A stretch of 64,000 nucleotides of DNA from Nitrospira sp. GTDB taxonomy: Bacteria; Nitrospirota; Nitrospiria; Nitrospirales; Nitrospiraceae. Shown piece after piece: positions 8,901 to 17,700 of this stretch; within the stretch, counting starts at the first letter, position 1, and the number at the start of each line of letters is the position of its first letter. The notes beneath the pieces are model-generated. The model had not been told where the DNA came from and ran no database searches. It saw only the letters and a program-made list of their open reading frames with translations. Made by a program: the position numbers and the translations under genes. The stretch lies in contig JAFEBL010000036.1 of the NCBI GenBank assembly GCA_018242665.1, positions 1 through 64,000 of the forward strand, given 5' to 3'.

Positions 8901-10289
8901 ATGGTGCTTATGCAGTGTTGCCGCCACGCTCTTCTTCTAAGCTTCTTCTTTCTACTGTCTGACTATCTGGTAACGGGAACACTGGCTCAGGCCCAGACCC
9001 CGCGGCTCCAAGCGCAATCGGCCACCGCCGCCGGCATGGGCAACGCCTTCGTTGCACAAGCCGATGATCCATCGGCCTTACACTACAACCCGGCCGGCAT
9101 GACTCAGTTGCACGGGTTTCAAACCACGTTCGGGACGTCGCTGATCGGCGGGACTACTCAGTTCACCAGTCCGACCGGCAGACAGGTCACCGGGGATCGA
9201 AACGGGAGCTTGGCCTGGCCGCCCCCTGGCCATGTCTACCTCGTGGCCAATCTGAAAGATCTCGGGATCTCGGCACTGGGAAATTTCACGGCAGGCATTG
9301 GCTTCAACAATCCCTTCGGCTCGCTGACGAGATACCCGAACAACGGTCCCTTCAACAGCGCGCTGACCTTTACCACATTGCCGTTGCTGGATATCAAACC
9401 GACGATTGCCTACAAACTCAATGACCAATGGTCGTTCGGGTTGGGAGCCGATATCTACACGTTTTCGGGGCTGTTTGGTGAGGGGCATCTCGAACAAAAA
9501 TCCGTCTCACCCGGCGCGTTCGGCATTCCCTCCGGCTCGCTGGTTGAAATCAACGGCAGTGATACCACCGCAGGATTTAATGTCAGCCTCCTCTATACGC
9601 CGTTTCGAAACAGCGACGGGAAGCCGCTGGTCAACGTCGGCCTCGTCTATCGCAGCCAGTCGACCTTCCATCTCACTGGAACACTCCTCGCCAACGGGGC
9701 GTTGGTGGCGAATACCGCGGCCACGTTTGTCCTCCCGCAAATTTTTTCAGGCGGCATCGCCGTCTGGCCGATTCGCACGGCCGACCGTGAATGGAAACTG
9801 GAGTTCGACGTGGACTACGTCGGCTGGAAGAGCAACCGCAACCTCGATATTCATCTGTCCAACGGCGTGCTGCTGCCATTTCCGCAAAACTGGCAAAGCG
9901 GATATACCGCGATGGTCGGCACCGAATATCGTTGGCTGCACGTCCCCGCCATGCCGGACTGGGATATCGCGCTGCGGGGCGGGTACATGAACCAACAGAC
10001 GCAGATTCCTGACCGCACCTTCAACCCCGGCGTGCCATCAGCCAACTCCCACATTCCTTCGGTAGGAATCGGACTGGCCTGCCACGAAAACGGGTCTTTC
10101 CTTGGATTGCTGCGTTGCGGCGAATTGGGCATTGGACCGCTCAAACCGAAATTGTTTGCGATTGATCTGGCCTACCAAGCTGCGATCTACGAAGTCCGCA
10201 CGGTGACCGGCAACCAAAACCCAACCGTCAATGGTCGCTACGACACCCTCATTCACGCTGGCTCCATTTCCTTACGATTCAACTATTAG
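8901..10289 (+). CDS. FadL/OmpP1-type outer membrane transporter
   Basis: This 462-residue protein has a signal peptide ending near LAQAQT. It has the hallmark N-terminal segment ATAAGMGNAFVAQADDPSAL followed by HYNPAGM, typical of the FadL hatch region. The rest alternates as in a 14-stranded beta-barrel and ends with a terminal aromatic strand (SLRFNY). The ATG at 8901 is chosen over an upstream in-frame start because GAGGA lies ten bases before it and the start follows the kinase stop by four bases. FadL proteins import long-chain fatty acids, alkanes or aromatics. In this operon it could supply the ligand sensed by the V4R kinase or the substrate of the cytochrome. Confidence 0.85.
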   Translation: MVLMQCCRHALLLSFFFLLSDYLVTGTLAQAQTPRLQAQSATAAGMGNAFVAQADDPSALHYNPAGMTQLHGFQTTFGTSLIGGTTQFTSPTGRQVTGDRNGSLAWPPPGHVYLVANLKDLGISALGNFTAGIGFNNPFGSLTRYPNNGPFNSALTFTTLPLLDIKPTIAYKLNDQWSFGLGADIYTFSGLFGEGHLEQKSVSPGAFGIPSGSLVEINGSDTTAGFNVSLLYTPFRNSDGKPLVNVGLVYRSQSTFHLTGTLLANGALVANTAATFVLPQIFSGGIAVWPIRTADREWKLEFDVDYVGWKSNRNLDIHLSNGVLLPFPQNWQSGYTAMVGTEYRWLHVPAMPDWDIALRGGYMNQQTQIPDRTFNPGVPSANSHIPSVGIGLACHENGSFLGLLRCGELGIGPLKPKLFAIDLAYQAAIYEVRTVTGNQNPTVNGRYDTLIHAGSISLRFNY

Positions 10290-10528
10290 CTCCCGGTGAT
10301 GACCACACGAGAATAGTTCCGGCATCTTCCTCTGCCAGCAGGGCACAGCGGTTGCTCTCCTTCACGAGTAGAAATCAGCCAGGGGTTGTCGTCGGCCCCT
10401 ATAGTAGTCGAGGCGTGGCGTAGAGCCGGACGACCCGTCGCCGGTTGTTAAGATCCAACCGGTCGCACTCATGGCCTCTGGATCGTGCCCATCCAGCGCT
10501 ATCTGGTCCGCCTTTACCACGCCATCCG

Positions 10529-10575
10529 CCGCGTCTTCGTCGCCGACGAAGACGCGGTTCTTTTCTTCCTTCAAT
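10529..10575 (+). terminator. Intrinsic terminator after the FadL gene or after a 3'-UTR RNA
   Basis: A perfect 13 bp stem (CCGCGTCTTCGTC and GACGAAGACGCGG) with a 3-base loop is followed by a T-rich tract (TTCTTTTCTTCCTT). It lies 240 bases after the FadL stop codon, so either the porin mRNA has a long structured 3' end or a small RNA ends here. Confidence 0.7.
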
Positions 10576-10650
10576 TCCATCACCCCTCGCGTCTTTTCAT
10601 AACATCCATTTCACAAGCTTCCGGGAGCTTCCTAACGTCTGCTTTCCGTC

Positions 10651-10688
10651 GTATCGAATTCGATACGGCACAGAATCCAATCCGATAC
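10651..10688. promoter_or_regulatory. Tandem dyad pair 1 (GTATC-N6-GATAC), putative enhancer
   Basis: Site A at 10651-10666 is a perfect palindrome, GTATCGAATTCGATAC. Site B at 10673-10688, GAATCCAATCCGATAC, has one arm with a single change. The starts are 22 bp apart, about two helical turns. The pair is centred about 155-176 bases upstream of the predicted start from the sigma-54-like promoter at 10810. Pairs 2 and 3 have the same layout. Confidence 0.6.
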
Positions 10689-10809
10689 AGTCTCAGGCTT
10701 CTACGTACACTTGCATAACGTAGGAATGGGCCTACCAGATCCCAGGATGTCATGAGAATGTCTACAGATCTTCAATTCTCGCATTTGCCGAACGCTGGCA
10801 GGGCATCCA

Positions 10810-10825
10810 TGGCACAGGCTTTGCG
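10810..10825 (+). promoter_or_regulatory. Sigma-54-like promoter upstream of the two-partner secretion locus
   Basis: The sequence TGGCAC-AGGCT-TTGCG matches the -24/-12 consensus at all key bases, with GG and GC ten bases apart. It ends 72 bases before the start codon of the small membrane protein at 10897, exactly as at the second locus (23545 to 23617). Confidence 0.65.
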
Positions 10826-10896
10826 CGTCCGCCATCCATACACATAGTCCTTCCGAAATGGCTCACTGAGAGCGAACGCCGCCTCCAGGAGGTGCC

Positions 10897-11085
10897 ATGA
10901 TGGTTGCGCTGTTCTTTATCCTACTCGGAGCCATCATCCTTTTCATCGCCGCTTGCCGCATCTGGATGAACAGGCCTCACCAAACCTTCAAGGAGACGAA
11001 TTCATTGCTCACCACACCCACGACATGGCCGAGTCGAGAGACAGGGCCTGGACCACCTCATGAGCAACCCACGACGAGGGCCTGA
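10897..11085 (+). CDS. Small single-pass membrane protein
   Basis: This 62-residue protein has an N-terminal hydrophobic helix (ALFFILLGAIILFIAACRIW) followed by a polar, Pro/Thr-rich tail. A very strong Shine-Dalgarno AGGAGG is placed just before tandem ATG codons (10897 and 10900). It is the first open frame after the sigma-54-like promoter and precedes the adhesin genes. No family is recognised. A second small membrane protein sits at the same distance from the next sigma-54-like promoter. It may be a leader or regulatory peptide, but its function is unknown. Confidence 0.55.
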   Translation: MMVALFFILLGAIILFIAACRIWMNRPHQTFKETNSLLTTPTTWPSRETGPGPPHEQPTTRA

Positions 11086-11248
11086 TGGTACGGTCAATAG
11101 TCGGCAAACGTATGATCAAATCACGAGAATCAGATGAGAGGGCCCTTGCTACAGGTCTGAAACGGTGTAGTATGGCGCCTGCATGAACCTGTACCAATCC
11201 GGCTGCGGTTGGGATTTGTAAGCGCAGCCATGCCGACCTGGGTCATTC

Positions 11249-14200
11249 ATGACTGCTATGGTGAACAGAAGCGTACGTGCCGGGCCTGCAGAGCTCCCGC
11301 ACCTGGCAGTCCTACTCGCCTGCCTGCTAGCCCAAGTCGACATGCCTGGTCTGTGCCAGGCTCAAGCGTCCTCTCCGATCACCTCCACGGGCCTCAATAC
11401 CACCGTCACAAAAAACGCAACCACCTTCGACATCACCGGCGGCACACGTCCTGGAAATGGCACCAATCTCTTTCACAGTTTTGGTGAATTCGGCGTCCCC
11501 GCCAACCACGTCGCCAATTTCCTCAATGACTCTGGGCTAGCCACCTCAAATATTCTCGGCCGCGTGACGGGCGGGAACCCTTCCAACATCTTTGGCACCA
11601 TCCAAACAACCGGTTTTGGCAATGCCAACCTGCTGTTCATGAATCCGGCCGGGATCGTCTTCGGTCCCAATGCCTCCTTGAATGTCGGGGGTTCGGTCAC
11701 GCTTACGACAGCCGATTATCTCCGTTTGGTAGACGGCGCTCGGTTTGCGGCCATTCCAGGCGCGCAGGATGCGGCCCTCTCCAGCGCGCCCGTGGCGGCG
11801 TTCGGCTTTCTAGGATCAAACCCCGGAGCGATCACCGTGCAGGGAGCTCACCTCGCCGTTTCGGAAGGGCACGGCCTCTCGTTCGTGGGCGGAAATATCA
11901 CCGTGCAGGGCGGGACGCTCGCGAATGCCACGGTCCAACCTGCTCACCTTTCCGCCCCCAGCGGACAAGTCAACTTGGTGAGCGTCGCCTCGCCAGGCGA
12001 ACTCCTGACGGGTACGTTTGGACAGGCACCCAATATTCATGGTCAATCCTTTGGTGTGCTCGGAGCGATCCAGGTTTCCCAACAATCCGTCATTGAATCT
12101 AGTGGTGGGGGGAGCGGCAGCGTATCCATTCGCGGCGGCCAATTTGTCATGAATGACTCTACCATTTCCGCGACGGCTGCCAGTCCCGGTGCTGGCTCGC
12201 CGGCTACTGAGCATAGAGGGGCCGTCACGCTCTCCGCATCAACCATCCGACTGGAAAATAGATCGACCATTCGGACCAATGCAGAAAACGGAGGAAGCGC
12301 GGGGACAATCCTAATCCAAGGAATCGATGGAGCGAACAGCGCCGCCCAGAGCGTGACTCTAGATCATGCCACCCTTAGCACGATCACCAATGGAGGCAGC
12401 GCGGCGAATACACCTGGGGCTATCACCATCACAGCAGATCAAGTCATCTTGAATAATGGCACCTATATCACGGCTGATACATTCGGAGCTGCGCCAGCGG
12501 GCAACATTACATTCAATGTGGGAACCTTGACCACAACGGGAGGCCCGATTCGCTTACACGTCTCTCCGGAGAGTTTGATCACGAACCCGACCATTTCTGA
12601 AACAGGCGTACTGGTCGAGAGTACGAGCAGAAGTGCGGATAGCCTGGCGGGTAACGCCGGTCATATTACAATCCAAGGACTAGATGGTCCTGGGAGCATA
12701 CCGAGGGCGATCAGTCTTAACGATACCATTCTACACACGCGGTCGTTTGGTGGAACGGGCGCTTCTCTACCGGGAGGGATCACCATTGTCGCGGATGTAC
12801 TCACGCTCAGTGACCAGGTGGAAATTTATACCACGACCAACGGGGCTGCGCCGGCAGGTCCTGTATCGTTGCACGTCAACCAGTTGTGGTCGAATTGGAA
12901 GCCGGATGGATCGTTCATCGAAGGAAGACCCGTGCTGATCGGTAGCCCTACTGAATATCCTGATAGGACGGCCGGCCCGCCGGGAACCGTTACGATCTCT
13001 GGACCTGGCTCCTCATCTACAGACCTCGCCAAACTCGTCATGCTCAGCAATACGGAAGTTGACACCTTTGCGGTGGGCGGATCTTCACCAATACCAGCTC
13101 CGATTGTCATCACAGCGGACACTGTGGCGCTCAGTAATCTGACCATCCTTGTGACGACCTCAGGCGCCGCAGCACCGGCACCTGCAGGAGATATTGTACT
13201 CAACGTCAACAGTTTGCGGGTGAACGTGAACCCCGATGGTACGCCGATCACAAACGCCAATCGAGTTTTCTTCAATAGCCCCAGCGGGCGTTTGGACAGC
13301 ACGGCCGGACCACCAGGAACTATCACCATTTCAGGCCCTGGCCCGGAAGCCACGGACCCGGCCCACGTCGTTGCCCTTTACAACGCACAGATGAGCACAG
13401 CGGTGGAAGGTGGGACAGAAGCCCTATCCCCGGGGACCATTACAATCACCGCAGATACCATGACCATGAGCGGAACAACCCGGATTTTTGCCTTTACAAC
13501 CAGCCCCGCACCGGCGGGGAATATCGCCCTCAACGTCAACACCTTGCGGTCGAATGTAAACCCGGACGGAACGCTCATCAACGACGGGCAGCCGAGATCA
13601 CTCCTCGCCAGTGTCGGCGTGGGAAAAGACAGTACCTCTGGACGGGGAGGAACCGTGACCATATCCGGACTTGCTCCTGGAAATACGGACCCAGCGAAGC
13701 TCATTGCACTCAACAATACCGAAGTGAGCACCGCTGTGAGCGGTGGCACACCCGCAACCATTCCGGCATCCATCACCATGACTGCAGATACCATCAGTCT
13801 GACCAATAGCCCCAACATTCATACCGACTCTACCGGCGCAGCCCCTGCTGGGAACGCCATCTTCAATGCGAAGAATCTGAAGATTGACCAAGGCACCACG
13901 ATCAGCTCCACCAGCTCCGGAGCCGGACCTGGTGGAGCAGTGACGGTTTCCGCCACAGAATCCGTGAGTCTACACGACGGATCATCGATTACGGCAAGCA
14001 GCACCGGTTCCGGCAACGCGGGAAACATTACGATTAATGCTGGGTCTCAATTTCTCAGCCAGAATGGAACGTTGTCCACGGAGGCCAAACAAGCCAGCGG
14101 CGGCAATATCACGGTCCAGGCGACGGACGCGATTCGCCTCATCAACAGCCAACTCAGCACATCGGTCCAGGGCGGGCCCAATACATCCGGCGGGAACATC

Positions 14201-14692
14201 ACGCTTGATCCGGCGGTGGTGACCCTGCAGAATAGCCAGGTCCTGGCACAAGCCGCACAAGGGGCAGGCGGCAACATCAACATTATCGCGGGGACGTTCC
14301 TGGCTGACCCCACGAGCCTCGTCAGCGCGTCCTCGCAATACGGCTTGAGCGGCACGGTGAATATCCAATCACCTGTCTCGAGTTTGAGCAACACATTGGC
14401 CACGCTGCCACAACGTCCGCTGCAAGCCCAACCACTCCTCAGTCAACGCTGCGCCGCGCAGGTATCCGGCCATCTCAGCAGCCTGGTCATCGCGGGGCGA
14501 GAGACGCTGCCGACCGAACCGGGCGGCTGGCTCATGAGTCCTTTTGCGGGGATCATTGACGACGAACCGACTCCGCACGCTCACCGAATCACGAACGGCA
14601 TCTTCGAGGCTTCGGCGCATCTCCGGACGCATACGGGAGACTCGCTCCCCCAACGAGGTGTATGGGACCGACCCACCGAGTGTGGGTCCTAA
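11249..14692 (+). CDS. Filamentous haemagglutinin-type exoprotein (TpsA), copy 1
   Basis: This 1147-residue protein has a long signal peptide ending near LCQAQA. A two-partner secretion domain follows (about residues 42-170), with the characteristic FHSFGEFGV, NPAGIVFGPNASLNVGGS and TTADYLRL segments. The remainder is a Gly/Thr/Ser-rich beta-helix. It includes five repeats of about 112 residues marked by AAPAGN-type sequences, near bases 12487, 12843, 13165, 13503 and 13837. The C-terminus (QRCAAQVSGHLSSLV, then PGGWLMSP) resembles large cyanobacterial S-layer/FHA proteins. The protein is predicted to be exported by Sec and then secreted by the TpsB pore encoded two genes downstream. A second ATG at 11258 is an alternative start. 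A role in surface attachment is inferred from the family. Confidence 0.88.
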   Translation: MTAMVNRSVRAGPAELPHLAVLLACLLAQVDMPGLCQAQASSPITSTGLNTTVTKNATTFDITGGTRPGNGTNLFHSFGEFGVPANHVANFLNDSGLATSNILGRVTGGNPSNIFGTIQTTGFGNANLLFMNPAGIVFGPNASLNVGGSVTLTTADYLRLVDGARFAAIPGAQDAALSSAPVAAFGFLGSNPGAITVQGAHLAVSEGHGLSFVGGNITVQGGTLANATVQPAHLSAPSGQVNLVSVASPGELLTGTFGQAPNIHGQSFGVLGAIQVSQQSVIESSGGGSGSVSIRGGQFVMNDSTISATAASPGAGSPATEHRGAVTLSASTIRLENRSTIRTNAENGGSAGTILIQGIDGANSAAQSVTLDHATLSTITNGGSAANTPGAITITADQVILNNGTYITADTFGAAPAGNITFNVGTLTTTGGPIRLHVSPESLITNPTISETGVLVESTSRSADSLAGNAGHITIQGLDGPGSIPRAISLNDTILHTRSFGGTGASLPGGITIVADVLTLSDQVEIYTTTNGAAPAGPVSLHVNQLWSNWKPDGSFIEGRPVLIGSPTEYPDRTAGPPGTVTISGPGSSSTDLAKLVMLSNTEVDTFAVGGSSPIPAPIVITADTVALSNLTILVTTSGAAAPAPAGDIVLNVNSLRVNVNPDGTPITNANRVFFNSPSGRLDSTAGPPGTITISGPGPEATDPAHVVALYNAQMSTAVEGGTEALSPGTITITADTMTMSGTTRIFAFTTSPAPAGNIALNVNTLRSNVNPDGTLINDGQPRSLLASVGVGKDSTSGRGGTVTISGLAPGNTDPAKLIALNNTEVSTAVSGGTPATIPASITMTADTISLTNSPNIHTDSTGAAPAGNAIFNAKNLKIDQGTTISSTSSGAGPGGAVTVSATESVSLHDGSSITASSTGSGNAGNITINAGSQFLSQNGTLSTEAKQASGGNITVQATDAIRLINSQLSTSVQGGPNTSGGNITLDPAVVTLQNSQVLAQAAQGAGGNINIIAGTFLADPTSLVSASSQYGLSGTVNIQSPVSSLSNTLATLPQRPLQAQPLLSQRCAAQVSGHLSSLVIAGRETLPTEPGGWLMSPFAGIIDDEPTPHAHRITNGIFEASAHLRTHTGDSLPQRGVWDRPTECGS

Positions 14693-14732
14693 CAGCAGCC
14701 ACGTCGAGACATGTGTGGCGAGAAGGGCTTCT

Positions 14733-17663
14733 ATGCTCAGTAGACCGCGCCGCTTCCACATGGATCGCCCGCATCTCGCACCCCTACTGCTGGTCTGTTG
14801 GCTCATCCAATCGTTCGTGCCAGGCTGGGGACATGCCCAAGTCTCTCCACCCATCACATCCTCGGGACTGAACACGATCGTCACGAAACAAGGCACCGCG
14901 TTCGACATCACCGGCGGGACACGCCCAGGCAATGGCTCAAATCTGTTCCACAGTTTCGGCGAATTCGGTGTGCCCACCAATCAGGTCGCCAACTTTTTGA
15001 ACGACTCGGGGCTCGCGACTTCGAATATCCTTGGCCGCGTGACCGGCGGGAATCCCTCCTCCATCTTCGGTACCATCCAGACGACCGGCTTCGGCCAGGC
15101 GAACGTGTTTTTGATGAATCCCGCTGGGATCGTCTTCGGTCCCAGCGCATCCCTGAATGTCGGAGGCTCGGTGAGTTTCACGACGGCCGATTATCTCCGC
15201 TTAGCGGACGGAGCGCGGTTTACGGCCATTCCCGGCGCGCAGGATGCGGCCATCTCCAGCGCACCCGTGGCGGCATTTGGATTCCTAGGATCAAACCCCG
15301 GAGCGATCACCGTGCAAGGGGGACGGCTCTCTATCGCTGAGGGACAACTCCTCTCCTTCGTAGGCGGGAACATCGACGTCAAGGCCGGCACACTCGAAAA
15401 TGGAACCTCGCAAGCCGCGCTCCTCTCGGCACCAGGCGGGCAGATCAATCTGGTCGCGGTCGCCGCGCCGGGAGAGGTGTCGGCGAACAGGATAGGAGGG
15501 AAGACCATTGAACCGGCAGTGACCGGCATCAGCTCGTTCGGCACTATTTCGCTTTCCCAAGGGACCAGCATTGAGACAAGCGCCGACAAAGCAGGGCGAA
15601 TTGTTATTCGCAGCGGTCAGTTTGCGATGGATGATGCTTCCCTTAAGGCCATTTCCGTGAATGGCCAAAATGGTGGTCCGAACACCTCGCATGATTCCCC
15701 GGCTATTGCCATCACAGCTGAGAACATCACACTCACCAATGGAACCCTTATCACCGCAGATACCCATGGTTCAGCGCCAGCAGGCGACATCACAATCAAT
15801 GTCGATACATTAATCACGAAGGCTGGCATCAACCGTGTTCTCCTCAATCCACCAGTGAACGATGGAACCTTGAATGGAAATCTGATTGCGAGCGACAGTA
15901 GGAGCACGGAAGCATCGGGCGGCGCGACGGGCAAGATCACCATTCAAGGTCTCGGCGGGCAAGGGACTGCGGCGACGAGCATCACGCTCGAGGATATTTC
16001 CATCAGCAACAGGATCTTTGGTGGGACGACGAATACGACCCCCTCCCCGATCACGATTACCGCCGACTCAATACTTTTCACCAACAGAGTGTTGCCGGAT
16101 GAAAACGGGGCTGGTGGGGCCACCATTGTGGCATCCACGATCGGCCCCGCACCTGCAGGAGACGTTTCGCTCAACGTCAACACATTTCGCGTGAATGCGA
16201 ATCAGGATGGGACGCCGATTCCTGGTGCGCGCCGGGTCTTTATCAATACAACCAATGATGTGGGCAGTACGGCCGGCCCGGCTGGGAAATTGACCATCTC
16301 CGGTCTCGGCCCGGAGACCACGGATGCGGCCCAACTGGTGATCCTCTACAACGCACAACTCAGCTCGGGAATCGATGGTGGAACACCGACCACCCCGTCC
16401 GGTTCAATCACAATCACGGCGGATACGGTGAGTCTTGGCGGCCGGACGGTGTTTTTTGCCAACACCTTTGGGAATGCCACCGCACCGGCAGGAAACGTCG
16501 CGTTCAACGTCAATACGCTACGGGCGAATGTGCGGCCGGACGGAACGTTGATCAATGGCCAACCTCCTTCCTCCGTCAACAGCTCAAGTCCAGCCTGGCA
16601 AGCGGGAACATTGACTGTTTCCGGCCTGGGCCCCGGGAATGGCGACTCGGCGAAGCTCGTTGCACTGAACAATATAGAGTTCACCACAGCCGTGGCTGGA
16701 GGAACGGCGACCGTCACCCCCGCCACGATCACCATGATTGCAGACCAACTGCGTTTGACCAATAGCACCTTGAAGACCGACACGCTGGGACCAGCTCCGG
16801 CCGGAAACATCGTGCTCAGCACCGGCACGTTCTCAACGGATCAGGCTGCGAGAATCACCAGCACCACCTCCGGAACCGGACCTGGAGGCAACATTTCTCT
16901 CACCGCCGGTCAGACCGTCTCCTTGAGCAACGGCGCATCAATCTCTGCCAGCAGCACCGGGACTGCCAATGCCGGCAACATTACGATCAACGCCGGAGCC
17001 CAATTCCTCGCTCAGAACGCCACCGTCACGACACAAGCAGATCACGCCAGCGGCGGCAATATTACGGTCCAGGCCCGGGACGCGATCAGGCTCACCAACA
17101 GCCAATTAAATACTTCTGTCCATGGAGGCCCGAACACGGCCGGAGGAAATATTCTCCTCGATCCGGCCGTCGTGACCCTTCAAAACAGTCAAGTACGAGC
17201 GGAGGCCGTGCAGGGCGCGGGAGGGAATATCAGTATCATCGCGAGGACGTTCCTTGCGGATCCGACCAGCGTCGTCAGCGCCTCCTCGCAGTACGGCTTG
17301 AGCGGCACGGTGAATATCCAATCACCCGTCTCCAGCCTGAGTAACACCCTGGCCACACTGCCGCAACGTCCGCTGTCGGCTCAACTCCTTCTCGCTCAAC
17401 GCTGTGCGGCACAGGCAACAGGCCAACTCAGCAGTCTCGCGGTCGCGGGACGGGATGGGCTCCCTGTCGAGCCGGGTGGGTGGCTGATGAGCCCATTGAG
17501 CGTGCTAGCTTCTGACACCCACGATCAGGGGATTCGTCCGATCGCAGGCATCAGCCCCGAGGCATGGGAGCAGAACGACAGCATGGCAGAGCTGACGCTT
17601 GGGTCTCAGGATGCTCAGCCCCGATCGAGCCTCACCGCCTTGAGAAGAGGCTGTCGCTCATAA
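14733..17663 (+). CDS. Filamentous haemagglutinin-type exoprotein (TpsA), copy 2
   Basis: This 976-residue tandem paralogue of the preceding exoprotein has a signal peptide (LAPLLLVCWLIQSFVPGWGHA). Its two-partner secretion domain is nearly identical to that of copy 1 (NLFHSFGEFGVP, NPAGIVFGPSASLNVGGS). The middle is more diverged, with APAG-type repeats near 15769, 16144, 16481 and 16792. The C-terminus, ASSQYGLSGTVNIQSPVSSL, is shared with copy 1. The ATG at 14733 is preferred: it follows a GAGAAGGG-like ribosome-binding site and gives a normal signal peptide. An open frame reaches back to 14544 inside the previous gene. Shared ends with a divergent middle suggest duplication followed by exchange between copies. 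Confidence 0.85.
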   Translation: MLSRPRRFHMDRPHLAPLLLVCWLIQSFVPGWGHAQVSPPITSSGLNTIVTKQGTAFDITGGTRPGNGSNLFHSFGEFGVPTNQVANFLNDSGLATSNILGRVTGGNPSSIFGTIQTTGFGQANVFLMNPAGIVFGPSASLNVGGSVSFTTADYLRLADGARFTAIPGAQDAAISSAPVAAFGFLGSNPGAITVQGGRLSIAEGQLLSFVGGNIDVKAGTLENGTSQAALLSAPGGQINLVAVAAPGEVSANRIGGKTIEPAVTGISSFGTISLSQGTSIETSADKAGRIVIRSGQFAMDDASLKAISVNGQNGGPNTSHDSPAIAITAENITLTNGTLITADTHGSAPAGDITINVDTLITKAGINRVLLNPPVNDGTLNGNLIASDSRSTEASGGATGKITIQGLGGQGTAATSITLEDISISNRIFGGTTNTTPSPITITADSILFTNRVLPDENGAGGATIVASTIGPAPAGDVSLNVNTFRVNANQDGTPIPGARRVFINTTNDVGSTAGPAGKLTISGLGPETTDAAQLVILYNAQLSSGIDGGTPTTPSGSITITADTVSLGGRTVFFANTFGNATAPAGNVAFNVNTLRANVRPDGTLINGQPPSSVNSSSPAWQAGTLTVSGLGPGNGDSAKLVALNNIEFTTAVAGGTATVTPATITMIADQLRLTNSTLKTDTLGPAPAGNIVLSTGTFSTDQAARITSTTSGTGPGGNISLTAGQTVSLSNGASISASSTGTANAGNITINAGAQFLAQNATVTTQADHASGGNITVQARDAIRLTNSQLNTSVHGGPNTAGGNILLDPAVVTLQNSQVRAEAVQGAGGNISIIARTFLADPTSVVSASSQYGLSGTVNIQSPVSSLSNTLATLPQRPLSAQLLLAQRCAAQATGQLSSLAVAGRDGLPVEPGGWLMSPLSVLASDTHDQGIRPIAGISPEAWEQNDSMAELTLGSQDAQPRSSLTALRRGCRS

Positions 17664-17700
17664 CGGATCATGCCGGTATGTCGACGGACAGGTAGAACAC

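Larger units (their letters stand above)
10290..10896. other. 607 bp intergenic region with hairpins, dyad pair and sigma-54-like promoter
   Basis: No convincing gene is present. From left to right it holds a stem at 10441-10462 (CCGGTTG/CAACCGG), a strong terminator hairpin at 10529-10557, two GTATC-N6-GATAC dyads at 10651-10688, and a -24/-12 element at 10810-10825. These are annotated separately. Short open frames inside it lack ribosome-binding sites and protein-like composition. Confidence 0.6.

Noticed and set aside
14670-14688. Hairpin GACCCAC-N5-GTGGGTC at the end of the first exoprotein gene as a terminator
   Set aside because: The stem is only 7 bp and no T-run follows; the second exoprotein gene begins close by and is likely co-transcribed.
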